In this document: in pieces, positions 34,130-44,000 of the stretch
Layout: every line of letters starts with the position of its first letter
Numbering within the stretch: position 1 is the stretch's first letter
NCBI GenBank assembly: GCA_964502005.1
Contig: CAZCUX010000010.1
Coordinates: 62,001-126,000 of the forward strand
Length of the DNA stretch: 64,000 nucleotides
Reading direction: 5' to 3'
Source: CAJWOS01 sp964502005
GTDB taxonomy: Bacteria > Myxococcota_A > UBA796 > UBA2385
Notes under the pieces: generated by a model
Databases searched by the model: none
The model's input: the letters and a program-made list of their open reading frames with translations, nothing else
Told to the model about the DNA's origin: nothing
Position numbers and translations under genes: made by a program

Positions 34130-35059
34130 GTGCGCTCCTCGATTTTTGGTCTCTACCTCGCAGTGTGCTTCGGTGTCCTTTGGGCAGGCACCACCGCGTC
34201 CGCCCAGGAAGGAGCCCCAGAGGGCACAGCTTCCGCAACGTCTGAGGGGGGCGCCCTCCCCCCTGCTTCGGGTCCACCGCCCGCTGGAGACGGCGCAGCG
34301 CCCCCAACAGGCCCATCTCCTGGGCCGGGCACCGCTACGGGTCCACCGCCGCTCGGCAACGTGGCGGCGGGCGAAGCGGCGGGTGGTACAACCGAGCTGC
34401 GGCAATCCACCGCAACATTTCCGGGCAAAGGCAACAGCAGCTCGGGCAATGATGACGCTGCGCTGTTCTTGAGTTTGGGCGGCGGCACGTTCTTGCTGCT
34501 GGGCTTGTTCTGGTTGTGGTCCCGTGGCCGCAACAGCGCGCCGGCCGCGATTCCGTCTTCGTTGTCCCGAATGCCTGAACCGCCATTCATTTCCGCGCCG
34601 ATTCCACCGCTTTCGGATGGGCTCCAGATTTGGAACGTCCCTCCCGACGACCGCGCGGCCCTGCTTCCCGACCTATTGGCCACTCTCGCCGACCGACACC
34701 GCGTCTTGTTTGTTGGCGCCGCCGACGTGGATGTGCCGCGGGTTGCGGGCGGTCCTGTGTTCCGCGTCGGAGGCAACCGTCCCCAACACCTCGAAGACCC
34801 CGTCCACACGCTGCACGAAGATGGCGGGCGCCCGGTCACCGTATTGTTGGTGATTGACGACCCCACCGAGGCCCTGCTCACAGAGTTTGCCGACGTCCTG
34901 CCCGTACATGTGGGTGGCGTCGTCATCGTGAGCCAAGCCGTCGAAGCGCCGATGCCCCAATGTGCGGTCGCCTCCACCGCGGACGGCACCTGGAGCATCA
35001 CCCACCGCGAACAATCGGTCGCGGCCCGGCGCAACCCCCAAGGCGGGTTGTCGGCGTGA
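34130..35059 (+). CDS. Signal peptide-TM protein (paralogue 2 of preceding gene)
   Basis: Encodes 309 residues from a GTG at 34130 with GGGAAGG just upstream. A signal peptide (about 5-25) is followed by a 90-residue Pro/Gly/Ala/Ser-rich extracytoplasmic stretch instead of a folded ectodomain. A transmembrane helix (ALFLSLGGGTFLLLGLFWLW) comes next, then a cytoplasmic domain: DGLQIWNVPPDDRAALLPDLLATLADRHRVLFVG...AGGPVFRVGG...DVLPVHVGGVVIVS...GTWSITHRE. It aligns along its length with the cytoplasmic domain of the preceding protein, with conserved DGL-x-x-W, H-x-VL-x-V, AGG, LP...GG-x-V-x-V and G-x-W positions. The SGNH hydrolase gene overlaps its stop by four bases. Confidence 0.65.
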   Translation: MRSSIFGLYLAVCFGVLWAGTTASAQEGAPEGTASATSEGGALPPASGPPPAGDGAAPPTGPSPGPGTATGPPPLGNVAAGEAAGGTTELRQSTATFPGKGNSSSGNDDAALFLSLGGGTFLLLGLFWLWSRGRNSAPAAIPSSLSRMPEPPFISAPIPPLSDGLQIWNVPPDDRAALLPDLLATLADRHRVLFVGAADVDVPRVAGGPVFRVGGNRPQHLEDPVHTLHEDGGRPVTVLLVIDDPTEALLTEFADVLPVHVGGVVIVSQAVEAPMPQCAVASTADGTWSITHREQSVAARRNPQGGLSA

Positions 35060-36519
35060 GTCGGCGTCGAAAGGCACGGCAGGGCGCGACCCAAGCGCCG
35101 GTTTGGATGCGGGCGGTCATGGGCCTGGGCGTCGCTGCGGCGGTGCTTCTGCTCGCCGAAGGCGTCGCGCGGGTCGCAGGGCCGCAGATTCCCGAATGGC
35201 AAGGCGGCGACCAAGGCGCAGTGGTCATGGGCGGCCACCCCACGCGGTTGTGGGGCATGAACACCGGTATGCGCCAAGTGGGCTCGGTGCGCGCATTTAT
35301 CAACGACCGCGGCCTCCGGGGCGAGCTTCCGGAGGTGCCACGTCCCGACGGGCGCCACCGAATCCTCTTGGTAGGCGACTCCACCTTCTTCGGACATGGA
35401 ATCGAAGACGACGAGACCATCATCGCGCGGTTGGTCGCGCGCTTCCAAGCCGATGGCATCGACGTCGACGGCGTAAACGGCGGCATTCCCGGCTATTCCA
35501 CCGAGCAAACGCGAATGCTGCTCGAAGAAGACGGCTGGGACCTCCAACCCACGTTGTTGCTGGTCGCGAACCTGTGGAGCGACAACAATTTCGACCACTT
35601 CCGTGACGCCGACTTATTGAAGACCCGCCGGATGTGGATGGAAAACCCACTTTCGCGCTCGTCATTGTTTTTGGTTGTCGCCGCCGGACTCGACCGCTTC
35701 ATGGGCGACCCCCAGGCCCGTATGGTCACCTGGACCCGCACAAGCGAGCTCCCCGACCACGGCATCCGACGCGTCCCCATTCAGCGATACGCCCACAACC
35801 TCGACGTAATCGCACGGGAGGCCAAAGCGCGCGGCATCGGCGTCGCCTACTTGTCGCCCGTCAACCGACAAATGGCCGAGCAAAAGGTAGGGCTTGACGT
35901 CGCGTGGGAGCCCTATTTCGACACCCAGGCCTCCGTCGCCAACCACCACGGCGTTCCCCGTATTGCGCTCGCACCTGCGCTCATCGAAGCCGCCAAGGTG
36001 CACCCCGGCGCCGACCTCTACCTCGACGAAATGCACCCCACCGCCTTGGGCGCCACGTACTTCGCGGGGGGCATCTACGACGGCCTCCGCAGCGCCGGGT
36101 GGCCCGAGAACCCCCTAATGGCGACGGGTGATGTGCTCGATGTGAGCGGCTACGAGGACATTATCAAAGACGGCGTCTCGCTGACCGTCAATGAGCTCTC
36201 GCCCCAGGCAAACCTGTATCCAAACGCCCTGCCGCCGAGCCAAAAGGCCCCCGCAGACACCGCAAAGAGCTACGAGCCGTCGTATTGGTCGCTTGCGGGC
36301 ACCGTCGTCGCGCCTCCCGGTGCGCTCGTCGTGACTGTTCGCACCGCAAAAGGCGAAGAAATCAGCACGGCGGAGCTGCGCCAGCCAGGCCCATTTAGCT
36401 TTACCATCTCAAAGTCCCTGACGTTGGCCAGCGTCACCGCACGCTTGGCCGATGGGCGAGAAGCCAAGGCGGAGTGTTACCAAGGCTGCGAACCCGTGGT
36501 GCTCACGTTCTCGGAGTAG
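35056..36519 (+). CDS. Membrane-anchored SGNH/GDSL hydrolase-like protein
   Basis: Encodes 487 residues from a GTG overlapping the previous stop (GTGA). An N-terminal helix (AVMGLGVAAAVLLLAEGVARVAG) anchors it. The SGNH signatures are HRILLVGDSTFFGHGI (Ser109 in block I), GVNGGIPGYSTEQTRMLL (oxyanion Gly), NLWSDNN (Asn of block III) and YLDEMHPTALGATYFA, supplying Asp324 and His327. It should be an extracytoplasmic esterase or lipase, or an acyltransferase/deacetylase acting on sugars such as alginate or peptidoglycan. The last 130 residues form an extra beta-rich domain. Translational coupling to the two paralogous TM proteins suggests a shared envelope job. Confidence 0.82.
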   Translation: MSRRRKARQGATQAPVWMRAVMGLGVAAAVLLLAEGVARVAGPQIPEWQGGDQGAVVMGGHPTRLWGMNTGMRQVGSVRAFINDRGLRGELPEVPRPDGRHRILLVGDSTFFGHGIEDDETIIARLVARFQADGIDVDGVNGGIPGYSTEQTRMLLEEDGWDLQPTLLLVANLWSDNNFDHFRDADLLKTRRMWMENPLSRSSLFLVVAAGLDRFMGDPQARMVTWTRTSELPDHGIRRVPIQRYAHNLDVIAREAKARGIGVAYLSPVNRQMAEQKVGLDVAWEPYFDTQASVANHHGVPRIALAPALIEAAKVHPGADLYLDEMHPTALGATYFAGGIYDGLRSAGWPENPLMATGDVLDVSGYEDIIKDGVSLTVNELSPQANLYPNALPPSQKAPADTAKSYEPSYWSLAGTVVAPPGALVVTVRTAKGEEISTAELRQPGPFSFTISKSLTLASVTARLADGREAKAECYQGCEPVVLTFSE

Positions 36520-36564
36520 TCGCCGGACGCGCACCCCCGATGCTTTCCGCAGTACGGAGTCACG

Positions 36565-36933
36565 ATGGACACGCCAAAGCCCCCCGCTGGGTCTTCCGTC
36601 ACGTTGCCTGCGTCCGCTACGATGGCGGACTACCAGCAATATATCGATGCTCTCGAAGCCAAGATGGGATGGAGCGAAGTCGACCTCGTCCACACCTGCT
36701 TCTTGATGGGCGAAGAAGTCGGCGAGTTGTTCAAGGCGGTGCGCAAGGCCGAAAACATGTTCAACCAGGGCGAAGCGGCCCCCGAAGACCACGCACAGCG
36801 GGTCGCGCACGTTGGCGAAGAGCTCGTGGACGTCTTGAACTACCTCCTCGCTGTCGCCAATCGTCTGGACATCGACGTAGAGGCGGCATTCCGCGCCAAG
36901 AACGCCCACAACCAGACCCGAACGTGGACCTGA
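36565..36933 (+). CDS. MazG-like nucleotide pyrophosphohydrolase
   Basis: Encodes 122 residues. It carries the MazG/all-alpha NTP-PPase pattern: FLMGEEVGELFKAVRKAE supplies the first EExxE-like metal site and VGEELVDVLNYLLAVANRLDIDVEAAFRAKNAHNQTRTW the second (ExxD) and the closing motif common to MazG-like and dCTPase proteins. It should hydrolyse nucleoside triphosphates to monophosphates plus pyrophosphate, cleaning the nucleotide pool. A 20-residue Pro/Ser-rich N-terminal extension precedes the domain, and a later ATG (MADYQQY) is an alternative start. The ybaK gene follows after 10 bases. Confidence 0.85.
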   Translation: MDTPKPPAGSSVTLPASATMADYQQYIDALEAKMGWSEVDLVHTCFLMGEEVGELFKAVRKAENMFNQGEAAPEDHAQRVAHVGEELVDVLNYLLAVANRLDIDVEAAFRAKNAHNQTRTWT

Positions 36934-36943
36934 GGAGCGGCCG

Positions 36944-37456
36944 ATGGCGCGAAAAGAAAAAGCGATGGCCACCCGCGCAACCCAGATGCTCGAACGCGCC
37001 GGTGTCCCCTTCAACGTCCATGTGTATCCATATATCGAAAAGGGCGGGACGCGGGCTTCGTCTTCTGCATTGGGTGTTGACGAACACCGTGTCATCAAGA
37101 CCCTTCTCTTTGAAACAGACGAGCGCAAGCCGGTTGTCGTATGCCAGCACGGCGACCGAATGGTCAGCGCCAAAGACCTCGCCCGTCTGCTTGGCACCAA
37201 AAGCGTGCGGCCCTGCGACCCCGCCGTCGCCGAGCGCCACAGCGGGTATCGGGTCGGCGGCACCTCGCCATTTGGTCTGAAGAAACAAATGCCCGTCTAT
37301 GTCGAGCAAAGCGTACTTGCCCTCGACGAAATCTACATCAACGGCGGCGCCCGTGGGCAACTCGTGTCGCTGCATCCATCCGCGCTGATGACCGTGCTGG
37401 CGGCCATTCCCGTAAACGTCGCCACAAATCCCTCGCGCAGCCAAACGACGGTCTAA
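36944..37456 (+). CDS. ybaK: Cys-tRNA(Pro)/Cys deacylase YbaK
   Basis: Encodes 170 residues of the YbaK/EbsC editing family: RATQMLERAGVPFNVHVYPY at the start, RVIKTLLFETDERKPVVVCQHGDR with the conserved Lys for substrate, KDLARLLGTKSVRPCDPAVAERHSGYRVGGTSPFG, and the final YINGGARGQLVSLHPSAL. The protein deacylates mischarged Cys-tRNA(Pro) in the cytoplasm, protecting translation. Length and motifs are standard. It is co-transcribed with the MazG-like gene, so both look like quality-control functions, though the SGNH gene upstream makes the operon mixed. Confidence 0.93.
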   Translation: MARKEKAMATRATQMLERAGVPFNVHVYPYIEKGGTRASSSALGVDEHRVIKTLLFETDERKPVVVCQHGDRMVSAKDLARLLGTKSVRPCDPAVAERHSGYRVGGTSPFGLKKQMPVYVEQSVLALDEIYINGGARGQLVSLHPSALMTVLAAIPVNVATNPSRSQTTV

Positions 37457-37634
37457 CGATTCCCTATTGTGGGGCGTTCATGGCGGGGATTTTTCCTGAC
37501 AATCCTACAACAAACCCCGTATAGAACCGAACATCGAATCCGCGCTCCCCAAAAGCGAATTTCTCTCGCCACGAGAGGGCGTTCCCCCACTGTCGAACGG
37601 CGGGCCGTTTCCGTAAACTATGGGTGAGGTACGG

Positions 37635-38660
37635 ATGACGGAATCGGAAGACTCCCTGCAACCTACGCTTCAAGCGATGATGCAGTGGACACAGCTCGAA
37701 TCGGAGCCCACCCCGCCCACAACAAGCTGGGCGTGGATGCGCTTTGCCAACCAATTCTGGTTGCCGTTCCCCGTTCCCTTTCTGATGGTGGTCGTCGCCC
37801 ACTTCAACATCGGGACGACGCTCGCAGATCCCATCGGCCTTCGCACGTACGTTTTGCCCTTTCTGGTCGGCTGTCTCATGGCCGCAGGTCTGCACATCTT
37901 CCAGAAGAGCATCCTCACCGCCGATGCGTTGCGCGTATCCAACCAGCGCCTCAAAGAGCTGCAACAAGTCCAGCTTCGCGCACTCGAACGCCAGCGCGCG
38001 TTGGCCGAACGCCTCACCCACCACGACGTTTCGGCGCTCCTCGCTGTCGGCGCCATCCACGACATCCGAAACACCCTGACCCCCATCAAAGCCGCAGCAG
38101 AAGAGCTGGCCGAACTCGACGACGACGACAAAGAGCTGGCCGAGCTGGTTGGCGCGGCGAGCGACCACGCCCTCGCCCTCTGCGAGCGCATTCTCACCAA
38201 CTACAATGGTTCTGGCTTCGAACGCGCGCTCCAAAATATTGAACGCCTGATCCCGGAAAGTCTGGCCCAGGTCGAGGTCATTTGTAATGGCCGCGTGAAC
38301 GTGACCAGCTCTTTGGAGCCGGCGTCTGTCGTCGTCGACCCCGTCGATGTCGTGCAGATTCTCCACAATATCGCGTCGAATAGCATTCGCGCGAAACGCG
38401 GCACGGTCAATCTACACGTCGTCGGCACCGTGTCTCGCGGCCGCTACACCCTCCAGATTCGCGACGACGGCCCCGGCTTTTCCCAAGCGCAGCTCGAGCT
38501 GCTCCGAAACGCAAGCAGCAACAAGAAATCGAAGAGCAGCCACGGCTTCGGACTGCTCCTCGTACAGCGTATGGTCGAACGAAACGGCGGTCGGCTCAAG
38601 CTCGCCAACCACCCCCAAGGCGGCGCCGAGATTCGGATTTTGTTTCCCACCGACGACTGA
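37635..38660 (+). CDS. Membrane histidine kinase without an adjacent regulator
   Basis: Encodes 341 residues from an ATG with GAGG upstream; an ATG five codons earlier is also possible. Two transmembrane helices (about 42-60 and 70-90) are followed by a coiled coil. The dimerisation motif is LLAVGAIHDIRNTLTPIKAAAEEL with phospho-acceptor His142. The ATPase shows HNIASNSIRAKRG (N-box), RDDGPGF (G1) and SSHGFGLLLVQRMVERNGG (G2). The extracytoplasmic loop is only about ten residues long, so sensing may occur in the membrane. No response regulator gene is next to it. Confidence 0.9.
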   Translation: MTESEDSLQPTLQAMMQWTQLESEPTPPTTSWAWMRFANQFWLPFPVPFLMVVVAHFNIGTTLADPIGLRTYVLPFLVGCLMAAGLHIFQKSILTADALRVSNQRLKELQQVQLRALERQRALAERLTHHDVSALLAVGAIHDIRNTLTPIKAAAEELAELDDDDKELAELVGAASDHALALCERILTNYNGSGFERALQNIERLIPESLAQVEVICNGRVNVTSSLEPASVVVDPVDVVQILHNIASNSIRAKRGTVNLHVVGTVSRGRYTLQIRDDGPGFSQAQLELLRNASSNKKSKSSHGFGLLLVQRMVERNGGRLKLANHPQGGAEIRILFPTDD

Positions 38661-38713
38661 CGCGCCCGCATTCGGTACAAAACCCGCAATGACGACGCTT
38701 TTGGCGCCTGCCC

Positions 38714-39715
38714 TCAGCCGTCTCGGTGGTCGGCGGCACCGCGTGGCTTGTTGTCGAGAATACCCTCGATGGACTCCATCACGTCGAGGGTGAGTCGCTC
38801 GGCTACAGCCACCGCCTTCATGTTCTCTTCAACCTGCTCGGGACGCGACGCGCCCGTAATGACACTCGACACATGCGGATGGCGACTGGCCCACGCAATC
38901 GCCAACTGCGCCATCGTGCAGCCCAATTGTTCGGCAATCACGGACAATCGACGGACTTTGTCCGCTTTTTCAATAAACTGAGGGTCTTCCATAATCGAAC
39001 GCCGCAGCCAGTCATACTGCGGCAACGACAAACGCGAGCCATCCGGCACTCCCGCGTTGTACTTGCCGGACAACAAGCCGCTCGCGAGCGGGCTCCAAGT
39101 GGTCATGCCAAGCCCACGCTCCCGCACAAGGCCGGCGTACTCCACCTCCACACGCTCCCGATGAAACATGTGGTACTGCGGCTGCTCCATGAGTGGCCCG
39201 ATGAGCCCGAGACGGTCGGCCACCGCCCACGCTGCCGTGAGCTGCTCGGCGCTCCACTCGCTTGTGCCCCAATAATAGGCCCAGCCGCGGTCGATGACGT
39301 GATTCATCGCGCGCACGGTCTCTTCAATGGGCGTGTGGATGTCGGGGCGGTGACAATACACGAGGTCGAGGGTGTCGAGCCCAAAGCGACGACGCGCGGC
39401 GTCTACCCCTTCGACAATATGCTTCCGCGACAAGCCGCGCTGGTTGGGGCCCGAACCGCCCCAAAAAATCTTCGTGCTCACCACAAAGGTATCGCGGCCC
39501 CACCCAAGCTCGGCCAAAGCCTTGCCCATGATGGTCTCCGACGCACCGCCGGCGTAGACCTCGGCATTGTCGAAGAAGTTGCAACCAGCGGCATAAGCGG
39601 CGGCCATCGCTTCGCGTGCCGGGCCGACGTCCATCTGGTGATTGAACGAAACCCACGAACCGAACGACAACGACGAGACTTTGAGGCCCGAACGTCCCAA
39701 ATAGCGGTACTGCAT
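38714..39715 (-). CDS. Aldo/keto reductase (KCNAB/YghZ-like)
   Basis: Encodes 333 residues beginning MQYRYLGRSGLKVSSLSFGSWVSF, diagnostic of the potassium-channel beta-subunit/YghZ branch. The catalytic tetrad is visible: Asp49 and Tyr54 in FFDNAEVYAGG, Lys82 in VVSTKIFWG, His122 in VYCHRPD. The NADPH-binding end shows SSVITGASRPEQVEEN. It reduces aldehydes or related carbonyls. The ATG is preceded by GGAGGTG, but that sequence can pair with CACCTCC ten bases upstream in the mRNA. It lies 46 bases after the 423-residue gene on the same strand, so it may be the third gene of the DUF4157 operon. Confidence 0.93.
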   Translation of the reverse strand: MQYRYLGRSGLKVSSLSFGSWVSFNHQMDVGPAREAMAAAYAAGCNFFDNAEVYAGGASETIMGKALAELGWGRDTFVVSTKIFWGGSGPNQRGLSRKHIVEGVDAARRRFGLDTLDLVYCHRPDIHTPIEETVRAMNHVIDRGWAYYWGTSEWSAEQLTAAWAVADRLGLIGPLMEQPQYHMFHRERVEVEYAGLVRERGLGMTTWSPLASGLLSGKYNAGVPDGSRLSLPQYDWLRRSIMEDPQFIEKADKVRRLSVIAEQLGCTMAQLAIAWASRHPHVSSVITGASRPEQVEENMKAVAVAERLTLDVMESIEGILDNKPRGAADHRDG

Positions 39716-39720
39716 GATTC

Positions 39721-39737
39721 CACCTCCGGGGGAGGTG
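39721..39737 (-). promoter_or_regulatory. Hairpin sequestering the aldo/keto reductase ribosome binding site
   Basis: In the mRNA, CACCTCC and GGAGGTG form a perfect seven-pair stem with a three-base loop; the second arm is the SD sequence six bases before the ATG. Folding would block ribosome access, so translation could depend on temperature, a protein, or ribosomes arriving from the upstream gene. Confidence 0.5.
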
Positions 39738-39761
39738 TATCGCAACCGCAGCCATCAGCCC

Positions 39762-41033
39762 TCAGGAGGAGGCGCCGCCCGTCGGTTTTTGGAACAGCTT
39801 GCCGAGAATGCTGCCAAAGTCGACCCGCAAGGTGACCTGCTTTGGCTCCGTCGACCCAGGGTCGGGCGGAACCGGCACATCAAACGCCAAGCCCTTGGGC
39901 GCCGCTTGCTCGAAAAAGCCCGTGATGAGCGCACCCGTCAAACCCGCACCATGCGCCCGAATGAAGGCCTCATCGACGCCGATTTCGCCTGGCTTGAGGC
40001 GACCGGCGACGATTTCCGACGCCATATACCGCTCGACCGCCTCCTTCATTTTGGGGGGCAAATCGAAGGTCTTGGCCTCGGGAGTCGGCGCCTTGGGATC
40101 GGCCTCGGCGCGTGCGTTCAACGCTGCATCGACGAGGGCCTGCATGCGCTCTCCCGCTTCCCGGCGGGGGTCGTCGGCGGGCAAAGCGTCGATACCGAGA
40201 GCACGAATGGCGTCGGTGACCGTTTGCCGAATCCGCGCGTCCCGCTCCGTCGCCGACACCTCTTCTGCGGCCTCTGGCGGCCGTCCTTCTTCGGGAAACG
40301 AAAGCTCAACACCCGAAAGCAGGAGGTCAAACGACAGGCCGAAGCCTGTGCGCAAGGGCGTGTTGTCTTCGCCCAAGACCACCCAGATGTCGGTGCCATC
40401 AGCAAACCGAAATCCAACAGCCGACCGATTTGCGACGGCCAACGACGCGCTGCCCGCAAGCTCCGGCGCGGTATCCGCAGCCAACCGCTCGGCGAGCTCG
40501 CTCGGCAAACCGGCGGGCGGGGTTCCCATCGCGACCTCGGTCATCACCAAGGCCGCCCACGCTTCGGCGCTTTCACTTGCAGGAAGCTCCGCTGGCGTCG
40601 TGTGGCCATCGACCACACCACGCAAGAACATGCTGGCGTGGGCGTGGGGCTTGACAACACCGACAATCGCGAGGCCATCGGTGTTTTCCATCAAGAGATA
40701 GAGGTCACCCAGAGGGCGCGGGCGGTCGGGATGCGACAACACCACCTGCACCACCGCGCGGTTTTCCGCACGAAACGACGCGCCAAACGCGCTCACGTTC
40801 AGGCCCTTGCGGGTGACCTGCCGGAACAAGCCCTGGGCGGCGGCCCACCCCGAAACCGTTGCCGTGGTTCGCGCGGCGGCTTCATCGGATGCCGCACACG
40901 CCGCGCAGAACGCGTTGGCGAGCGCACGCGGCCGGTCGTCCGGGGGGGTGTCGATGACGAGGACCTCCGCAGCGGAGGGCTCGGCCCCCAACACCACAGG
41001 AGGAAGGCCGGAGGAAGCGTCGGATTCGGACAT
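39762..41033 (-). CDS. Unknown 423-residue protein linked to the DUF4157 giant
   Basis: Encodes 423 residues, starting six bases after the stop of the DUF4157 giant and so almost surely co-transcribed. No signal peptide or transmembrane helix is seen. The first ~230 residues look alpha/beta (LVIDTPPDDRPRALANAFCAACAASDEAAAR, DLYLLMENTDGLAIVGVVKPHAHASMFL, GFRFADGTDIWVVLGEDNTPLRTGFGLSFDLLLSG). The rest is helical and acidic, ending in a domain with SEIVAGRLKPGEIGVDEAFIRAHGAGLTGALITGFFEQ. I recognise no family or catalytic motif. Cytoplasmic location and tight coupling suggest a chaperone, immunity or loading partner for the giant, which is inference. Confidence 0.6.
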   Translation of the reverse strand: MSESDASSGLPPVVLGAEPSAAEVLVIDTPPDDRPRALANAFCAACAASDEAAARTTATVSGWAAAQGLFRQVTRKGLNVSAFGASFRAENRAVVQVVLSHPDRPRPLGDLYLLMENTDGLAIVGVVKPHAHASMFLRGVVDGHTTPAELPASESAEAWAALVMTEVAMGTPPAGLPSELAERLAADTAPELAGSASLAVANRSAVGFRFADGTDIWVVLGEDNTPLRTGFGLSFDLLLSGVELSFPEEGRPPEAAEEVSATERDARIRQTVTDAIRALGIDALPADDPRREAGERMQALVDAALNARAEADPKAPTPEAKTFDLPPKMKEAVERYMASEIVAGRLKPGEIGVDEAFIRAHGAGLTGALITGFFEQAAPKGLAFDVPVPPDPGSTEPKQVTLRVDFGSILGKLFQKPTGGASS

Positions 41034-41039
41034 TTCGTA

Positions 41040-44000
41040 TTACCAGTCGATGCCGTTGGCGCGGAAGACCCGCTTGATGGCGGAGTCGTCGAAGCCGCTG
41101 AAGAAGCCATCAATGTAGTCGCCGGGGTCGCGACCGCCAGCAGCGATAACCGTCCGCAGGCAGCCCTTGCGAGCGGCTTCTTCAAAGACTTGGGCAATAC
41201 AGTTGGCGTCGTCGGTCGAGAGCCAGCCGCTGGCCATGGTGTCGACCATCTCGCACAACATCTCCACGGGCGCTTCGCGGTGGTAGCCTTCCCGCACCGC
41301 ATCGCGCATCCGGTCGTCGGCGCCGAAGAGGGCGTCGAACAGGCTCGGTTTGCGGCCGGAGAACACATCGCGAATACGACGGAACCAATCGGGGAGATGC
41401 GGTTCGAGGAGGTCGGCGCAGACTTGCAGGGCGGTGACGAGGTTGTCGATTTTCTCCTTGATGCCGTCCCAGGACAGCTCGCGCTTGAAAATCTTCCAGA
41501 CGATGTAGCCGATGAAGCCGATGGGCCCCAACGTGGCCGTCGCCGTAATCACGCCAATGACGAGGTCGACCAAGTAGCCGAGGGCCTCGATGCCCTTGCC
41601 GAGCTTCTGCACCTTTTCGAGGATTTCGAGAAGCCGGTCCATTTCCGACATCTCGCCCGTTTCCTGCTGGGCTGCGACTTCGCTTCCGCTTTCAAACTGC
41701 GGCCCACCGGCCATGCTGGTGCCACCGCCGCCGCCACCACCGTTGGACATCTCGGTGTCGGTCGCCGATTCTTGCTTGGTGACCTGGCTGACGTTGCCTT
41801 CCGCGAAGGCATTGGGCGGCGTCTTGGGACCGGGGGCGTCGCCAAACTGGTAGGTGCCACCCCACTCGAAGGGCATGATGTTACCGACTTCTTGGCGAAT
41901 TTCGGCGAAGTCATGCCGCCAACCATCGAGGCCGACAATCTGGGCTTCGACAAAGGGCGTGAGGCCCAAGGTAATCTCGGGCGCCAAGCGCACGCCGACC
42001 GACAGCTCGCCGCCAAAGATACCGTCACCACCCCAAATCGAGCCGCTGGGGTTGACGTCGAGGTCGGCGGTCAACTCCGCCAAACCTTCGATACCGCCGC
42101 CCACAGAAGCCACGCCGATATTGCACTCGATGCCGACGTACGGCACGATTTGCGCCATAAAGTCGAGGCCCCAGTTCATATCGAGGTCGGCCCGGAAGTT
42201 GGGCACGTTGGTGGCTTCCGAGATGGGCTTCCAGTCCGCGACCGCGATGTGGGCTCGGGCGTGGAGGGCGTCCATATCGAGCTTCATGCCGCCTTTGACA
42301 CCGTAGAAGATGCCGAGGGGGCCGTACACGGGCACCGTCATCCGCGGCAGGAGGTCGCGCTCCATCTCGAAGAGGTTGCGGCCTTCGACCAAGTTGGTGT
42401 CGATGTCGGCGTCGATGTCGATGATGGGGTCGAGTTGCTCGTCCATCTCGACGTCGATGGCGATTTCCTTGAGCATCTCGTTCAAGGTGTAGGTCGCTTG
42501 GCCATGGACATCCAAGGAGCCATCAGAGGAGTAGGAGGCGTCGATTTCGCCTTCCATCTTCCGGCCCTTCGCCGCATCTTCAAAGAGCGTGAAGTCGATT
42601 TTGCCGGTGCCCTCGTATTGGTCCTGACCACCTTCGTTCGACCACTTGACGTGGAACTCGCCCTGCATGTTGTTGAGGGGCTCGATGACGATGGTGCCGT
42701 CGCCTTCCGCAGCGACAAGCTGGTTGTCCTTGATCTTGGCGGAACCCGAGACCTCCCGCACCTCAATCGCGCCGCCCAACAGCTCGAAGGGACGAAGCAT
42801 CTCCGCAGAACCTTCGAGGGTTTCGAGCGTATTGGTGACGACGTTGTAGTTACCGTCGGCTTCGACCCGAACCTGGGCTTGGCCGTTGGTCCACAGCTCT
42901 GCCTTGAGGGTGCCGCCGAGCCGCAACAGCTGGCTGTCCTTGACTTCGGCGTCGCCGCCGGAGCCTTCGAGGAACTTCATCACCGCGCCGCCGCCGAGGT
43001 CGTACTCGAGGGTGCGGCCCAACCGAACGTCGCCGGAGCCATTCACCAAGCCCGTTTCGGCCGAGTATTCACCCGAGACGCTGCCCTTGATGAGCGAGCC
43101 TTGGGCGTCGCGCACTTCAAAGGGAACCTGGCCATCGAGCTTGGTGAGCTGGTTTTCGGTGATGTGCGCCGTGGCGCCGGTACCCGGAATGATGAGGAAG
43201 GTGTAATCGCCGTCTTTGTACAGCTCCTTCTCTCGGGTGACTTCTGTGGCGCCCGTGCCAGTGAAGCCCGTGCCGCCCGCTGCGTCGAAGGTTCCCGCCA
43301 ACGAAATCGTGGCGTACTGGCCCCCATCATCTCGAACGTCGAGGTTGATGGTGCCACCCACCTGCGTGAGTTCGTTGTTTTGGATGGTGACCTGTGCGCC
43401 GGTGCCCGGCATCAAGAAGAGCTTGTCGTTGCCCAGCGAGCCAAGCTCTTTCTCGACCAGAACTTCGGCGGTGCCGGTGCCGGTGAGGTCTTTTTCCTCA
43501 ATCTTGTACGTGCCTTCCACGCCACCCTTGATGAACGGAGTCTCCCCTTCATTGAGGCGCATGGGCACCGTGCCGCCGATTTCCGACAGGGCACCTTCTT
43601 CGACCGCAACCTGCGCGCCAGCGCCCTTTTCGACGAACAGATGGTACTCACCCGCTTCCGCAACATCGATTTCTTGCAGAAGCTCGGCTTCCCCTTGCCC
43701 GTTGACGCTGCCTTCGGGGGTCCAGTTGCCTTCTAGTCCCGCCTTTACGAAGCCTTCGCCGTCTTTGTCGAGGCGCGCTTCGATGTGACCGGCCATCTCC
43801 GTGATGGTCTCGTTGGTGATGGTCGTGGAGGCCTTGGTGCCGATGAGGGCAGTGGTGCTCCAGGGGCCGTTGCTGGCGGCTTCGATGACCTTGTCGCGGG
43901 TGAGGGCCGCTTCGCCGGAGATTTCGACGTTGTCGTCGGCGGTGGTCCAGGTGCCTTCGCCCTTCACGTCAATGAAGTCGCTCTCGGCATCCGCAACCTT

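Noticed and set aside
39714..43736. 1340-residue plus-strand frame opposite the DUF4157 locus
   Set aside because: The sequence is Val/Gly/His/Asp-rich antisense of the DUF4157 and partner genes, without a start signal or a domain. The minus-strand genes have a clear SD and DUF4157 motif.
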